This document shows positions 6,290-12,989 of a DNA stretch of 16,903 nt, one piece after another. The position numbers were made by a program, and so were the translations under genes. Position 1 is the stretch's first letter, and each line of letters starts with the position of its first letter. Below the pieces are notes generated by a model. It was not told the origin of the DNA, ran no database searches, and saw only the letters and a list, made by a program, of their open reading frames with translations. This DNA comes from an uncultured Chloroflexota bacterium. GTDB lineage: Bacteria > Chloroflexota > Anaerolineae > Anaerolineales > Anaerolineaceae. The stretch is taken from positions 1 through 16,903 of the forward strand of contig CADBKS010000045.1 of assembly GCA_902795255.1 (NCBI GenBank), given 5' to 3'.

Positions 6290-6960
6290 TTCTTTTCATT
6301 TGCGGCCCAGATCAGCATCTTCTCCCGCAGGTAGATCAGCCAGTTCTCGATCCCGGAACCGGTAAACGCGGAGATCGGGATGATCTGGATGGAGCTGTTC
6401 AGCGGACCAACATTATCATGGAGCTTCTGCAGGTCAAAGTCAAAGATCTCATCCGTATCGATCTTATTGATCAGCAGGCAGTCCGCGATCTGGAACATCA
6501 GCGGGTACTTCAGCGGCTTGTCATCGCCTTCCGGCACGCTCAGGATCATGACTTTCAGATCCGCGCCGACGTCAAACTCCGCCGGACAGACCAGATTGCC
6601 GACATTTTCAAGAAATACCAGATCCAGGGCGTCCAGATCCAGCGTCTTCAGGGCCTGCAGCGTCATCGCGGCATCCATATGGCAGGATCCGCCCGTATGG
6701 ATCTGGACAGCCTTCACGCCATGCGCTTCAATGCGTTTTGCATCGACATCCGCATCCGCGTCCGCCTCCAGAACCGCGATACGGAACTGGAGCTTCAGGC
6801 CGTCAATGGTCTGTTCCAGCAGTGAGGTCTTCCCGGCGCCCGGGGAGGCCATCAGATTGATCAGATGAACATGATGTTCTCTCAGTAATTTTCGAACTTC
6901 GGCCGCCACACGGTCATTGTCAGCTTCCACACCGGCTTTCACTTCAATAATATCCGTCAT
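6268..6960 (-). CDS. hypB: HypB-like nickel-insertion GTPase (paralogue 2)
   Basis: The 230-residue protein is closely similar to its neighbour: P-loop ASPGAGKTS (38-46), LEADADADVDAKRIE (64-78), metal residues Cys93, His94 and Cys125 with the same 32-residue spacing, SVPEGDDKPLKYPLMF, and an intact NKID (165-168). Unlike paralogue 1 it keeps the standard GTP-base motif. The last residues (KKTSADCA) are encoded inside the 5' end of leader copy B, so its tail may have changed when the element arose or arrived there. AGGA lies 6-8 nt upstream of the start, and the oxidoreductase gene ends 35 nt before it. Two HypB proteins next to one HypA suggests divided roles, for example nickel storage versus GTP-driven transfer, or two client enzymes. 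Confidence 0.93.
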   Translation of the reverse strand: MTDIIEVKAGVEADNDRVAAEVRKLLREHHVHLINLMASPGAGKTSLLEQTIDGLKLQFRIAVLEADADADVDAKRIEAHGVKAVQIHTGGSCHMDAAMTLQALKTLDLDALDLVFLENVGNLVCPAEFDVGADLKVMILSVPEGDDKPLKYPLMFQIADCLLINKIDTDEIFDFDLQKLHDNVGPLNSSIQIIPISAFTGSGIENWLIYLREKMLIWAANEKKTSADCA

Positions 6961-6995
6961 TTTGGTCCTTCATTCCTTCAATGGTTCCGAACTGA

Positions 6996-9818
6996 TTAAT
7001 TTCCCTTGATCTTGCGGATCAAGATCTTCCCTGCCCGTTTGGCCGCATAGGCAGCTACCTTGCCGAGCTTATCCTCAGCGCGGCACATATTGCTCGCCTC
7101 AGGGACATCCCTCCGCAGATGGATCGCGTCAAAATGGCACTTCGTCGTACACAGGCCGCAGCCGATGCAGCGGTTCGTGTCCACTGTTGTCGCACCGCAG
7201 CCAAGGCAGCGGGCGGCTTCCTTTTTCACCTGTTCTTCGGTCAGGCACAGACGCAGGTCCGCAAAGGTCTCCCGCGCGATCCCCTTCTTCTTTCCGGGGA
7301 TCTGACGCTTGGCGCTGTCAAAACTCTCGCGTTTGGTCTGATCTTCGATATCCTCTTTGTTGAGTTCAATAAATTCACGGCGGTCGCGCGCCAGATCGAG
7401 CCGGTTGCCCGGATGGACATAACGGTTGATCGAAACAGCGCCTTCCCGTCCGCCCGCGATCGCGTCGATGGCAAAGCGGGCACCCGTAAAGACGTCTCCG
7501 CCCACGAAGATATCCGGTTCTCCGGTCTGGCGGGTAAGCGGATCCGCGACAGCCGTACCGTTGCGGTTGAGCTCGACCTTCGTTCCCTTCAGCAGATCGC
7601 CCCACTCCACAGACTGACCGATGGAAAGCAGCAGGTTATCGCAGGAAACGGTGATGGTATCGTTCTCATCATACTTCGGGCTGAAGCGGTGCTGTTCATC
7701 ATAAACGGATGTGCAGCGCTTGAAGACGACCGCTTTCACCTTACCGTTCTCGCTGAGCACTTCCTTCGGGCCCCAGCCGTTCATCAGTTCCACGCCGTCC
7801 TCAACAGCCTCGGCAACCTCATCACGGGCCGCGGGCATCTCATCCCGCTGCTCAAGGCAGAGCATCGTCACTTTGGAAGAGCCGGCGCGCAGCGCGGTGC
7901 CGGCCACATCAATGGCCACATTGCCGCCGCCGACCACTACAGTCTCACCCTTCAGGCGGACCGTATGATCCTTATTGATGCGGCGCAGGAAGCTCACACC
8001 GGTCTCAACGCCTTCAGCGTCCTCACCCGGGACACCGGCCAGACGGCCGCCCTGCATCCCGATGGCGACGAAGAATGCTTTGTATCCCTGCTCCCGCAGG
8101 TCACTGATCGTAACATCCTTACCGATCTCAACGCCGCATTTGATCTCAATGCCCATATCGCGCAGCACGTCGATCTCGGCTTCGATGATATCTTTTTCCA
8201 GCCGGTAGCTCGGGATCCCGTTCATCAGCATCCCGCCCGGACGTTCTTCCTTTTCAAAAACAGTGACCGGATAGCCGTCCTGACGCAGGAAATAAGCGGC
8301 GGAAAGGCCGGCAGGGCCCGCACCGATCACGGCCACCTTGAATTCATCGCCCCACATCCCGCCGTCATGTTTTTCACAGAGCGGAACGTAACGATTCTCA
8401 GCCTTCAGGTCCAGGGAAGCAATGAACTTTTTGATCTCATCGATCGCCAGCGGCTGATCGATCGTCCCGCGGGTACAGGCATCCTCGCAGCGGCGGTTAC
8501 AGACAGCGCCGCAGACCATCGGGAAAGGATTGTCCTGTTTGATCAGCCGGAGCGCTTCATCATAGCGGCCTTCGGCAGCCATTTTGATGTACCCCTGTAC
8601 CGAAAGATGGACCGGGCAGGCGGTCTTGCAGGGTGCCGTACCGCTGTCATAGCAGTTGATCTTGGCGTCATCGCGGTAGTTATAGTTCCACTTGTCGACG
8701 CCCCAGGGCTGGTCATCCGGAAGTTCGGTCTTCGGATAGGTGACTTCGCTGCCGTCTTTCCGGCAGAGCTTCTGGCCAAGCTTAGCCGCCCCGACCGGAC
8801 AGACCTCAACGCACTTGCCGCAGGCCACGCATTTTTCCTTATCAACATGTGCGCGGTAGGCGGAAGCGGAAAGGTTCGGCGTATTGTAAAGCTGGGAGGT
8901 GCGGAGCGCGTTGCAGACGCCGGGAGCGCAGTTGCAGATGGCGACGATCTTATCCTCACCGTCGATATTGGTGATCTGATGGACGTAGCCGTGGCGTTCG
9001 GCGCGTTCCAGGATCTCGTAAACCTCTTCCTTGCTCACCAGGTGCCCGATGCCGCGGTCATCCATGTACTCCGCCATGTCGCCCATGCCGATGCAGTAAT
9101 CCCCGCGGATCTGGCCGGAACCCTCGCCGCGCATCGTCTGCTGTTTGCGGCAGGAGCACTCCGAAATGCCGTATTTATCATACATATCGATCCAGCGGGA
9201 AAGGTGCTCCACCGGGACCGAGGTGTTTTCCATTTCAATAGCTTTTTCGACCGGGATCGTGTGCATCCCGACGCCGGAACCGCCCGGCGGGACCATCTGT
9301 GTGATGCCGCCCAGCGGAAGCTGTGTCATCAGGTTGAAGAAGGTGGCCAGCTGCGGGAACTCATCCGTCAGTTTATCCTGCATCATCATGAATTCCGCAC
9401 TGCCCGGGACAAAGATCGGCAGTTCATACTGGAGGTGTTTGTCCGGATCTTTGGAGCGGTTCTGTTCAATGATGCCGATCCAGCGCAGACGTTCGACCAT
9501 CTTCTGCGTATCCTCCAACGACATATTGTTCATTTCCGCCAGCTGGGGGACGGAGTAAGGCACACGCGTCTTCTTGAAATTCAGAAGGAAACGCAGCTGC
9601 TCTTTGTTGAGGATCATGTCCAGCATCCAGTATTCGGGATCCCGGTTATTCAGTTTATGCAGCAGTTTCTTGACATAGCGGTCCGTGATCAGCGAGGCAA
9701 GCTTCAGCACCAGCTGCTCTTTTTCCGGGTCTTCCGGTACATAATTCGGATCCTGCCAGTAATCCCATTCATTGATCATCGGATCACCGGGTTTCCATTC
9801 TGCGAGGCTCTTACCCAT
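6996..9818 (-). CDS. Large Fe-S/FAD/NAD(P) oxidoreductase (GltD/NfnB-like core with extra N- and C-terminal Fe-S domains)
   Basis: A 940-residue cytoplasmic electron-transfer protein. Residues about 50-140 resemble a winged-helix segment. Residues 220-302 hold a Cys-rich region (Cys221, 223, 242, 295, 297, 302). A ferredoxin motif CVACGKCVEVCP is at 330-341. Residues 390-470 are the Fe-S helical domain of GltD-type proteins (CKTACPVH, CGAVCNRRCEDAC). FAD binding is at VIGAGPAGLSAAY (497-509), NAD(P) binding at VVVGGGNVAIDVA (627-639), and GGDVFTGARFAIDAIAGG at 773-790. A second ferredoxin domain closes the protein (CLGCG 871-875, CIGCGLCTTKC 884-894). Likely role: moving electrons between NAD(P)H and Fe-S partners; the true partner is unknown. 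It is the first gene of the hypB-hypB-hypA cluster. AGGAG ends 8 nt before the start. Confidence 0.85.
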   Translation of the reverse strand: MGKSLAEWKPGDPMINEWDYWQDPNYVPEDPEKEQLVLKLASLITDRYVKKLLHKLNNRDPEYWMLDMILNKEQLRFLLNFKKTRVPYSVPQLAEMNNMSLEDTQKMVERLRWIGIIEQNRSKDPDKHLQYELPIFVPGSAEFMMMQDKLTDEFPQLATFFNLMTQLPLGGITQMVPPGGSGVGMHTIPVEKAIEMENTSVPVEHLSRWIDMYDKYGISECSCRKQQTMRGEGSGQIRGDYCIGMGDMAEYMDDRGIGHLVSKEEVYEILERAERHGYVHQITNIDGEDKIVAICNCAPGVCNALRTSQLYNTPNLSASAYRAHVDKEKCVACGKCVEVCPVGAAKLGQKLCRKDGSEVTYPKTELPDDQPWGVDKWNYNYRDDAKINCYDSGTAPCKTACPVHLSVQGYIKMAAEGRYDEALRLIKQDNPFPMVCGAVCNRRCEDACTRGTIDQPLAIDEIKKFIASLDLKAENRYVPLCEKHDGGMWGDEFKVAVIGAGPAGLSAAYFLRQDGYPVTVFEKEERPGGMLMNGIPSYRLEKDIIEAEIDVLRDMGIEIKCGVEIGKDVTISDLREQGYKAFFVAIGMQGGRLAGVPGEDAEGVETGVSFLRRINKDHTVRLKGETVVVGGGNVAIDVAGTALRAGSSKVTMLCLEQRDEMPAARDEVAEAVEDGVELMNGWGPKEVLSENGKVKAVVFKRCTSVYDEQHRFSPKYDENDTITVSCDNLLLSIGQSVEWGDLLKGTKVELNRNGTAVADPLTRQTGEPDIFVGGDVFTGARFAIDAIAGGREGAVSINRYVHPGNRLDLARDRREFIELNKEDIEDQTKRESFDSAKRQIPGKKKGIARETFADLRLCLTEEQVKKEAARCLGCGATTVDTNRCIGCGLCTTKCHFDAIHLRRDVPEASNMCRAEDKLGKVAAYAAKRAGKILIRKIKGN

Positions 9819-9853
9819 TCGATTTACTCCTGATAGAAGGCAATTATTCCGGC

Positions 9854-9908
9854 ATGCCGGCCTTCACGTCCCGTGAAAACCCGGCATTCGACACTTTACC
9901 ATATTGTA
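9854..9908 (-). promoter_or_regulatory. Putative promoter and 5' hairpin of the oxidoreductase-hyp operon
   Basis: TACAAT (9908-9903 on the minus strand) is a plausible -10 box; I see no good -35. Downstream, ATGCCGG (9887-9881) pairs with CCGGCAT (9860-9854), enclosing TTCAC/GTGAA, to give a strong two-part hairpin in the untranslated leader. It ends 35 nt before the start codon. It is not followed by a U run, so it is not an obvious terminator. Confidence 0.4.
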
Positions 9909-9947
9909 CCCTATCTTTATGATTTACGGGATACGAGTTCCGGCAAT

Positions 9948-9973
9948 AAAAAAGCCGGCCTTCAGAGCCGGCT
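9948..9973 (-). terminator. Rho-independent terminator after the phosphoribosyltransferase
   Basis: AGCCGGC (9953-9959) and GCCGGCT (9967-9973) form a 7-bp stem with a 7-nt loop. On the minus strand it is followed by a U run (complement of 9948-9953). It lies 24 nt after the stop. Confidence 0.88.
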
Positions 9974-9997
9974 GATGTCTTTCGGAACGAAAGCGGA

Positions 9998-10549
9998 TTA
10001 ATCTTTAAAGAGCGGCAGATGGCCGAGGCAGATCACATCCGGCCAGGATGACTCATCGCCTTCCGCGCAGATCGCCAGCGGGATCGGATCCGGCTGGGCG
10101 CCGGCCTGTTCAAGAAGCGCTTCCATCGCCTGTTTGGTGGAGCCGGTGCTGATCACGTCATCGACCAGCAGGACTTTCTTCCCGCGGACCAGGTCAATAT
10201 CCTTTTCATCCAGGATCAGGGTCTGGTCGCTCTGGGTCGTGATGGAGTTGGAAGTGGAGCGGATGGCATTGCCCATATAGGACTTATAGTTCTTGCGGCA
10301 GACGACATACGGTTTGCCGGTGCGGACCGACAGGGCATGGATCAGCGGAATGCTCTTGGACTCCGCGGTCACCATCACGTCATAATCAACAGTCTCCAGC
10401 TTTTTCGCGAGTTCGCCCGCGCAGGCTTCGACCAGTTCGGTATCGCCGAGAATGTTCAGGATCGCGATCCTGAGGCCCGGGGCAACTTCAAACAACGGCA
10501 GGTTCCTCTTTACGCCGGCAAGAGTGATCTCATAATACTGTTTGCTCAT
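9998..10549 (-). CDS. Type I phosphoribosyltransferase, adenine/xanthine PRTase-like
   Basis: The 183-residue protein has the PRPP-binding signature KKVLLVDDVISTGST (124-138), preceded by YDVMVTAESKSIPLIHALS (56-74) and GKPYVVCRKNYK (78-89), the layout of adenine/xanthine phosphoribosyltransferases. These enzymes salvage purine bases with PRPP in the cytoplasm. The N-terminal part (EVAPGLRIAILNILGDTELV) differs from classical Apt, so I leave the base and gene symbol open. AAGGAG lies 10 nt before the start. The upstream leader has TATAAT and a hairpin. It is directly downstream of the radical-SAM-like gene (56-nt gap) and may be co-transcribed or independently expressed. Confidence 0.85.
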   Translation of the reverse strand: MSKQYYEITLAGVKRNLPLFEVAPGLRIAILNILGDTELVEACAGELAKKLETVDYDVMVTAESKSIPLIHALSVRTGKPYVVCRKNYKSYMGNAIRSTSNSITTQSDQTLILDEKDIDLVRGKKVLLVDDVISTGSTKQAMEALLEQAGAQPDPIPLAICAEGDESSWPDVICLGHLPLFKD

Positions 10550-10567
10550 TTGATAATTCTCCTTATA

Positions 10568-10600
10568 GGCGGGAACATCCCGCCGCTTGTTTTAATTATA
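10568..10600 (-). promoter_or_regulatory. Possible promoter and 5' hairpin of the phosphoribosyltransferase gene
   Basis: On the minus strand TATAAT (10600-10595) lies at the end of the preceding gene, with no recognisable -35. GGCGGGA (10584-10578) pairs with TCCCGCC (10574-10568) around a 3-nt loop. It sits 2-3 nt before the AAGGAG ribosome site, so folding could affect translation start. Confidence 0.4.
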
Positions 10601-10605
10601 CCGCT

Positions 10606-11625
10606 TTATTGCGCGGAAGGGAGCAGGCCGAAAAGGTCACCGCAGCGCATCGGACCGGGCCGGAAACGCAGCCCGTCCCCTTCAGAGACCCGACCGTCTG
10701 TCTCCACACGGTAAAGGACCTCCCTGTGTGAGACCAGCCGGCTGATGATCAGGAAATCAGAAATCAGGTCGCAGGGCAGGACCGGATAAACCTGGTCCAG
10801 CCGGGTCTGCCACATATAGCGCTGAACGGCGTCAGCAGCCTGCTCCGGACAGTCATCCGCGGTACAGGTAAAGCCCAGCAGCGGGTAAAACGGAGCCGTT
10901 TCCTCAAACCATTCGCCGGAGGTCACCTCTGCCGCGTCATCCGCGGTCCGGATAGTGCGGAAGGCGGAATACAGGCATCCGCTCCGCGAAAGTTTTTCCA
11001 TCCACTCCTGCCATTCCTCATGACCGGTATCCAGCAGGATCATCAGATTGTGGATCCCGGAGATCTCTTCAAGCAGATCATCCCGCAGGGCCCGCGGAGA
11101 AACGCAGAGACCGAAAACACAGTCATCATGCTTCTGGAAAAGTTCCGTGTACTCCTCCCACTCATCCAGGTCATCGCTGCAGAAGATCAGCCAGCCGAAG
11201 ATATCCACCGCCCGGCCGCGGCCGACAAGGTCCGTGATTTCGGAGAAGGAGATGCGGTCCGGAGCACTGCTGCGGTCGATCAGGACCGCCCATGGGATCG
11301 ATATATCCCGATTGGCCGAGATCTGCCGGACATGGCCGGAGCTGAAGGTCCAGGCATTATGGCCGAGATTGATCCCGAACTTGCTGACCGTCTCGGGCGG
11401 GAGGCTGGTCACCATATGGCGGATCATCTCATAATAGGGACTCGACTGGTTTTCCGCCATTTTCTGCATCATCTGATAACAGATCTTCTGTGTCGGGCCG
11501 TCAGAAGTCAGCTCCGCCATATCCAGCAGTTTGCGGATGCTTCTCCCCGGATCAGCTCCGATCTCTCCGATATACCTGTTGATGATCCCCGTAAGGATCC
11601 CCTTTGTAATATTTTCATGATCCAT
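10606..11625 (-). CDS. Radical-SAM-fold protein lacking the cluster-binding cysteines (probable pseudoenzyme)
   Basis: The 339-residue protein has an order of motifs resembling a clostridial radical-SAM family I know from memory. SPYYEMIRHMV (62-72) and FGINLGHNAWT (83-93) come first, then IPWAVLIDRSS (110-120), where active relatives continue with a CxxxCxxC loop. Here only APDR follows before ISFSEITDLVGRGRAVDI (125-142), so the Fe-S loop is missing. The later GGEP-like motif reads FCSDD (148-152). HDDCVFGLCVSP and a C-terminal YRVETDGRV also match the pattern. No other CxxxCxxC occurs, so AdoMet radical chemistry is not expected; a regulatory or binding role is possible. The Met at 11625 is preceded by a promoter at leaderless distance. 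A GTG at 11691 would extend it by 22 residues. Function unknown. Confidence 0.6.
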   Translation of the reverse strand: MDHENITKGILTGIINRYIGEIGADPGRSIRKLLDMAELTSDGPTQKICYQMMQKMAENQSSPYYEMIRHMVTSLPPETVSKFGINLGHNAWTFSSGHVRQISANRDISIPWAVLIDRSSAPDRISFSEITDLVGRGRAVDIFGWLIFCSDDLDEWEEYTELFQKHDDCVFGLCVSPRALRDDLLEEISGIHNLMILLDTGHEEWQEWMEKLSRSGCLYSAFRTIRTADDAAEVTSGEWFEETAPFYPLLGFTCTADDCPEQAADAVQRYMWQTRLDQVYPVLPCDLISDFLIISRLVSHREVLYRVETDGRVSEGDGLRFRPGPMRCGDLFGLLPSAQ

Positions 11626-11632
11626 GGTTTTT

Positions 11633-11661
11633 ATTATAAAGTCAGAATCCGGAAGTGAGAA
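11633..11661 (-). promoter_or_regulatory. Promoter giving an apparently leaderless mRNA
   Basis: On the minus strand TTCTCA (11661-11656), 17 nt, TATAAT (11638-11633), then 7 nt (aaaaacc) to the ATG at 11625. Transcription would begin at or within a base or two of the start codon. No ribosome binding site is present, consistent with leaderless translation. Confidence 0.65.
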
Positions 11662-11796
11662 GAGGATTCGGAAAAACTTTCTCCCGCACACACGGCACTT
11701 TCATCCCGACTGTCTGACCGCTGTTCCCAATGTATTATTACAAAGCCGTGACATTCATCCTGTTTTCGTCATATAACCGCTAAAACGGGAGACTTA

Positions 11797-11827
11797 TTGT
11801 CATAATTCAGTAATTCCGTGTTATAGT
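11797..11827 (+). promoter_or_regulatory. Promoter of a small isolated transcript
   Basis: TTGTCA (11797-11802) and TATAGT (11822-11827), or TTATAG one base earlier, are 18-19 nt apart. No gene of usual size follows on this strand before the terminator at 11896, so the promoter serves a transcript of about 90 nt. Confidence 0.55.
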
Positions 11828-11854
11828 TGAGACGCGGGACTTTCAGGAGGGGGT

Positions 11855-11890
11855 ATGGTGAGAGTCTCAGGTCACACCGACCGATCATAA
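11855..11890 (+). CDS. Possible 11-residue peptide ORF
   Basis: ATG at 11855 opens MVRVSGHTDRS and ends with TAA at 11888-11890, just before the terminator. An AGGAGG (11845-11850) stands 4 nt upstream, slightly close but strong. Promoter, ribosome site, ORF and terminator fit together as a minimal gene. The peptide resembles nothing I know, and chance cannot be excluded for so short a frame. Confidence 0.3.
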   Translation: MVRVSGHTDRS

Positions 11891-11894
11891 ATAA

Positions 11895-11920
11895 AGGGCA
11901 CCGGATGGTGCCCTATTTTT
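11895..11920. terminator. Bidirectional terminator between the small transcript and the UPF0316 gene
   Basis: GGGCACC (11896-11902), loop GGAT and GGTGCCC (11907-11913) form a 7-bp stem, extended by an A-T pair. It is followed by TATTTTTAT on plus and by a T-rich TTTATTTAT on minus. It serves the small RNA (plus) and the UPF0316 gene (minus, stop 46 nt away). Confidence 0.85.
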
Positions 11921-11965
11921 ATCGTTCTTCACTGTAAGCAGCGAGCCGGAAATTAACAGCAGACG

Positions 11966-12508
11966 CTACTTTCTCCAGTGACCGCCGGCGTTGACCGGGA
12001 CGAAATCGTCCTGCGTGATGAAAGCATCGGGATCGATCTCCTCGATCACTTTGCGGACTTCATTTGCCTGGCGGCGTTTCACGTTGGTTTTGACCATATC
12101 CACGGTGCCGTCCATCCCCTGCCCGACCATTTCGGTCACACCGAAACCAAGATCGCGCAGCGCGGACGCGATCTGCCGGCCCTTGGTTTTGGAGATCACG
12201 TTGATCTCCCGGAAACCGATCGCGAGCCGCTCTTCCAGCCGCATCCCGAGGATGTTGCCGGTCGCGTACCCCACCGCGTAGCAGAGGATCGTAAACGGAT
12301 GGTTTTTGCCGGTCAGCACATTGCTGATGGCGACGATATAGATCGTGTTGGTGATCACACCCAGGATCCACACGATAACACGTTTTCCGCGGACAACAAA
12401 CAGCAGCCGCAGTGTGTCCAGGGTCATATCAATGACGCGCAGGATAAATATGACCAGTCCGCCGGTAATAACTTCCGGCGTAAGTGTATTCAGAAATTCT
12501 GCGAACAT
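11966..12508 (-). CDS. UPF0316 membrane protein (DUF5698 plus DUF2179, YebE-like)
   Basis: The 180-residue protein has about three N-terminal membrane helices (residues about 13-31, 42-63, 71-89) containing FILRVIDMTLDTLRLLFVVRG and VGYATGNILGMRLEE. A soluble DUF2179 domain follows (about 100-170) with GREI-like REINVISK, TEMVGQGMDG and KRRQANEVRKVIEEIDPDAF. The function of UPF0316 proteins is not established; the soluble domain resembles small regulatory ligand-binding modules. I start at MFAEFL (12508) because AGGAGGAG lies 5 nt upstream. The frame stays open to 12676, but that part is leader copy C. It is the last gene before the bidirectional terminator. Confidence 0.9.
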   Translation of the reverse strand: MFAEFLNTLTPEVITGGLVIFILRVIDMTLDTLRLLFVVRGKRVIVWILGVITNTIYIVAISNVLTGKNHPFTILCYAVGYATGNILGMRLEERLAIGFREINVISKTKGRQIASALRDLGFGVTEMVGQGMDGTVDMVKTNVKRRQANEVRKVIEEIDPDAFITQDDFVPVNAGGHWRK

Positions 12509-12518
12509 AATACTCCTC

Positions 12519-12761
12519 CTATAAGAGCTCACTTTGATATACACATGGCAATCGAAAGTGAGTGCTTCGCATGGCGCGGCACGATCGCTCGTGTGTTGGC
12601 ATAATTTACTTGCCGCGCCTTGTTTTATTAGCCGGGCCGGTCGGGCTGAGCTTCGCTCACCCGTCGGCCCCAGCACCCCCCACTTATATACCTGAGACGA
12701 CAGATGTAATAATGCATCCGCAGGTCTAAATAAGACTCAACCGTAACTCGCAGCGGGCACC
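12519..12761 (-). promoter_or_regulatory. Structured leader element, copy C, upstream of the UPF0316 gene
   Basis: Third copy, minus strand. CCGC (12756-12753) pairs with GCGG (12721-12718), a compensated version of CCTC/GAGG in copy A. The GC-rich arm has GGGCC/GGCCC, CGGG/CCCG and TGAGC/GCTCA (12659-12655 with 12651-12647), where copy A has TGGCC/GGCCA. GGCGCGGCA (12619-12611) pairs with TGCCGCGCC (12581-12573), and CTCACTTT (12562-12555) with AAAGTGAG (12535-12528). The loop pair is GCGATCG (12588-12582) with CGATTGC (12554-12548). Over an 86-nt 3' block I count 77 matches to copy A. TATAG ends at 12519, overlapping the AGGAGGAG ribosome site. A TATAAG at 12766-12761, right before the element, could be a -10 box, without a good -35. 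Confidence 0.82.
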
Positions 12762-12936
12762 TTATAACAAGTGTTTGCTTTCAAATGATCCGTATCCGTA
12801 TGCGGACGCGCCGCAATGCAGCCGCAGCTGTCTTCACTCGGGTATCATCTGATCAATGATCCGGTCTTTAATGTATATTAACGTCAATCTGGTACTGAAG
12901 TGCCCGCCGGGAAAGGTAAAATGACAATTTCTGAAG
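12762..12936. other. Spacer upstream of leader C, no gene seen
   Basis: About 175 nt between the glgP terminator and leader C. Frames on both strands are short and lack ribosome sites. The AT-rich part on the minus strand (TTGACG near 12890 without a matched -10) and TATAAG next to the leader are the only promoter-like words. Nothing else is recognisable. Confidence 0.5.
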
Positions 12937-12965
12937 CAAAAACAGCCGGGGTATGCCCGGCTGTT
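12937..12965 (-). terminator. Rho-independent terminator of glgP
   Basis: AACAGCCGGG (12941-12950) and CCCGGCTGTT (12956-12965) form a 10-bp stem with a 5-nt loop. On the minus strand it is followed by a U run (complement of 12937-12941). It lies 24 nt after the glgP stop. Confidence 0.9.
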
Positions 12966-12989
12966 CATGCTTCACTTCGTTATGAAAGC

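Larger units (their letters stand above)
11829..11920 (+). ncRNA. Putative small RNA of about 90 nt with its own promoter and terminator
   Basis: The segment between the promoter and the terminator can fold: GAGAC (11829-11833) pairs with GTCTC (11864-11868), GGTC (11870-11873) with GACC (11879-11882), then the terminator stem. It contains AGGAGGGGG followed by an 11-codon reading frame, so it may code for a peptide instead of, or as well as, acting as RNA. It lies alone between the radical-SAM-like gene and the convergent UPF0316 gene. I do not recognise an RNA family. Confidence 0.5.

Noticed and set aside
7119..9833. A 904-codon open frame on the plus strand
   Set aside because: It is exactly antisense to the 940-residue oxidoreductase, whose motifs are unambiguous. 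The frame has no ribosome site or family motifs and is explained by GC-rich codon use.
12509..12676. N-terminal extension of the UPF0316 protein
   Set aside because: It is encoded by leader copy C; the proper start has AGGAGGAG just upstream.
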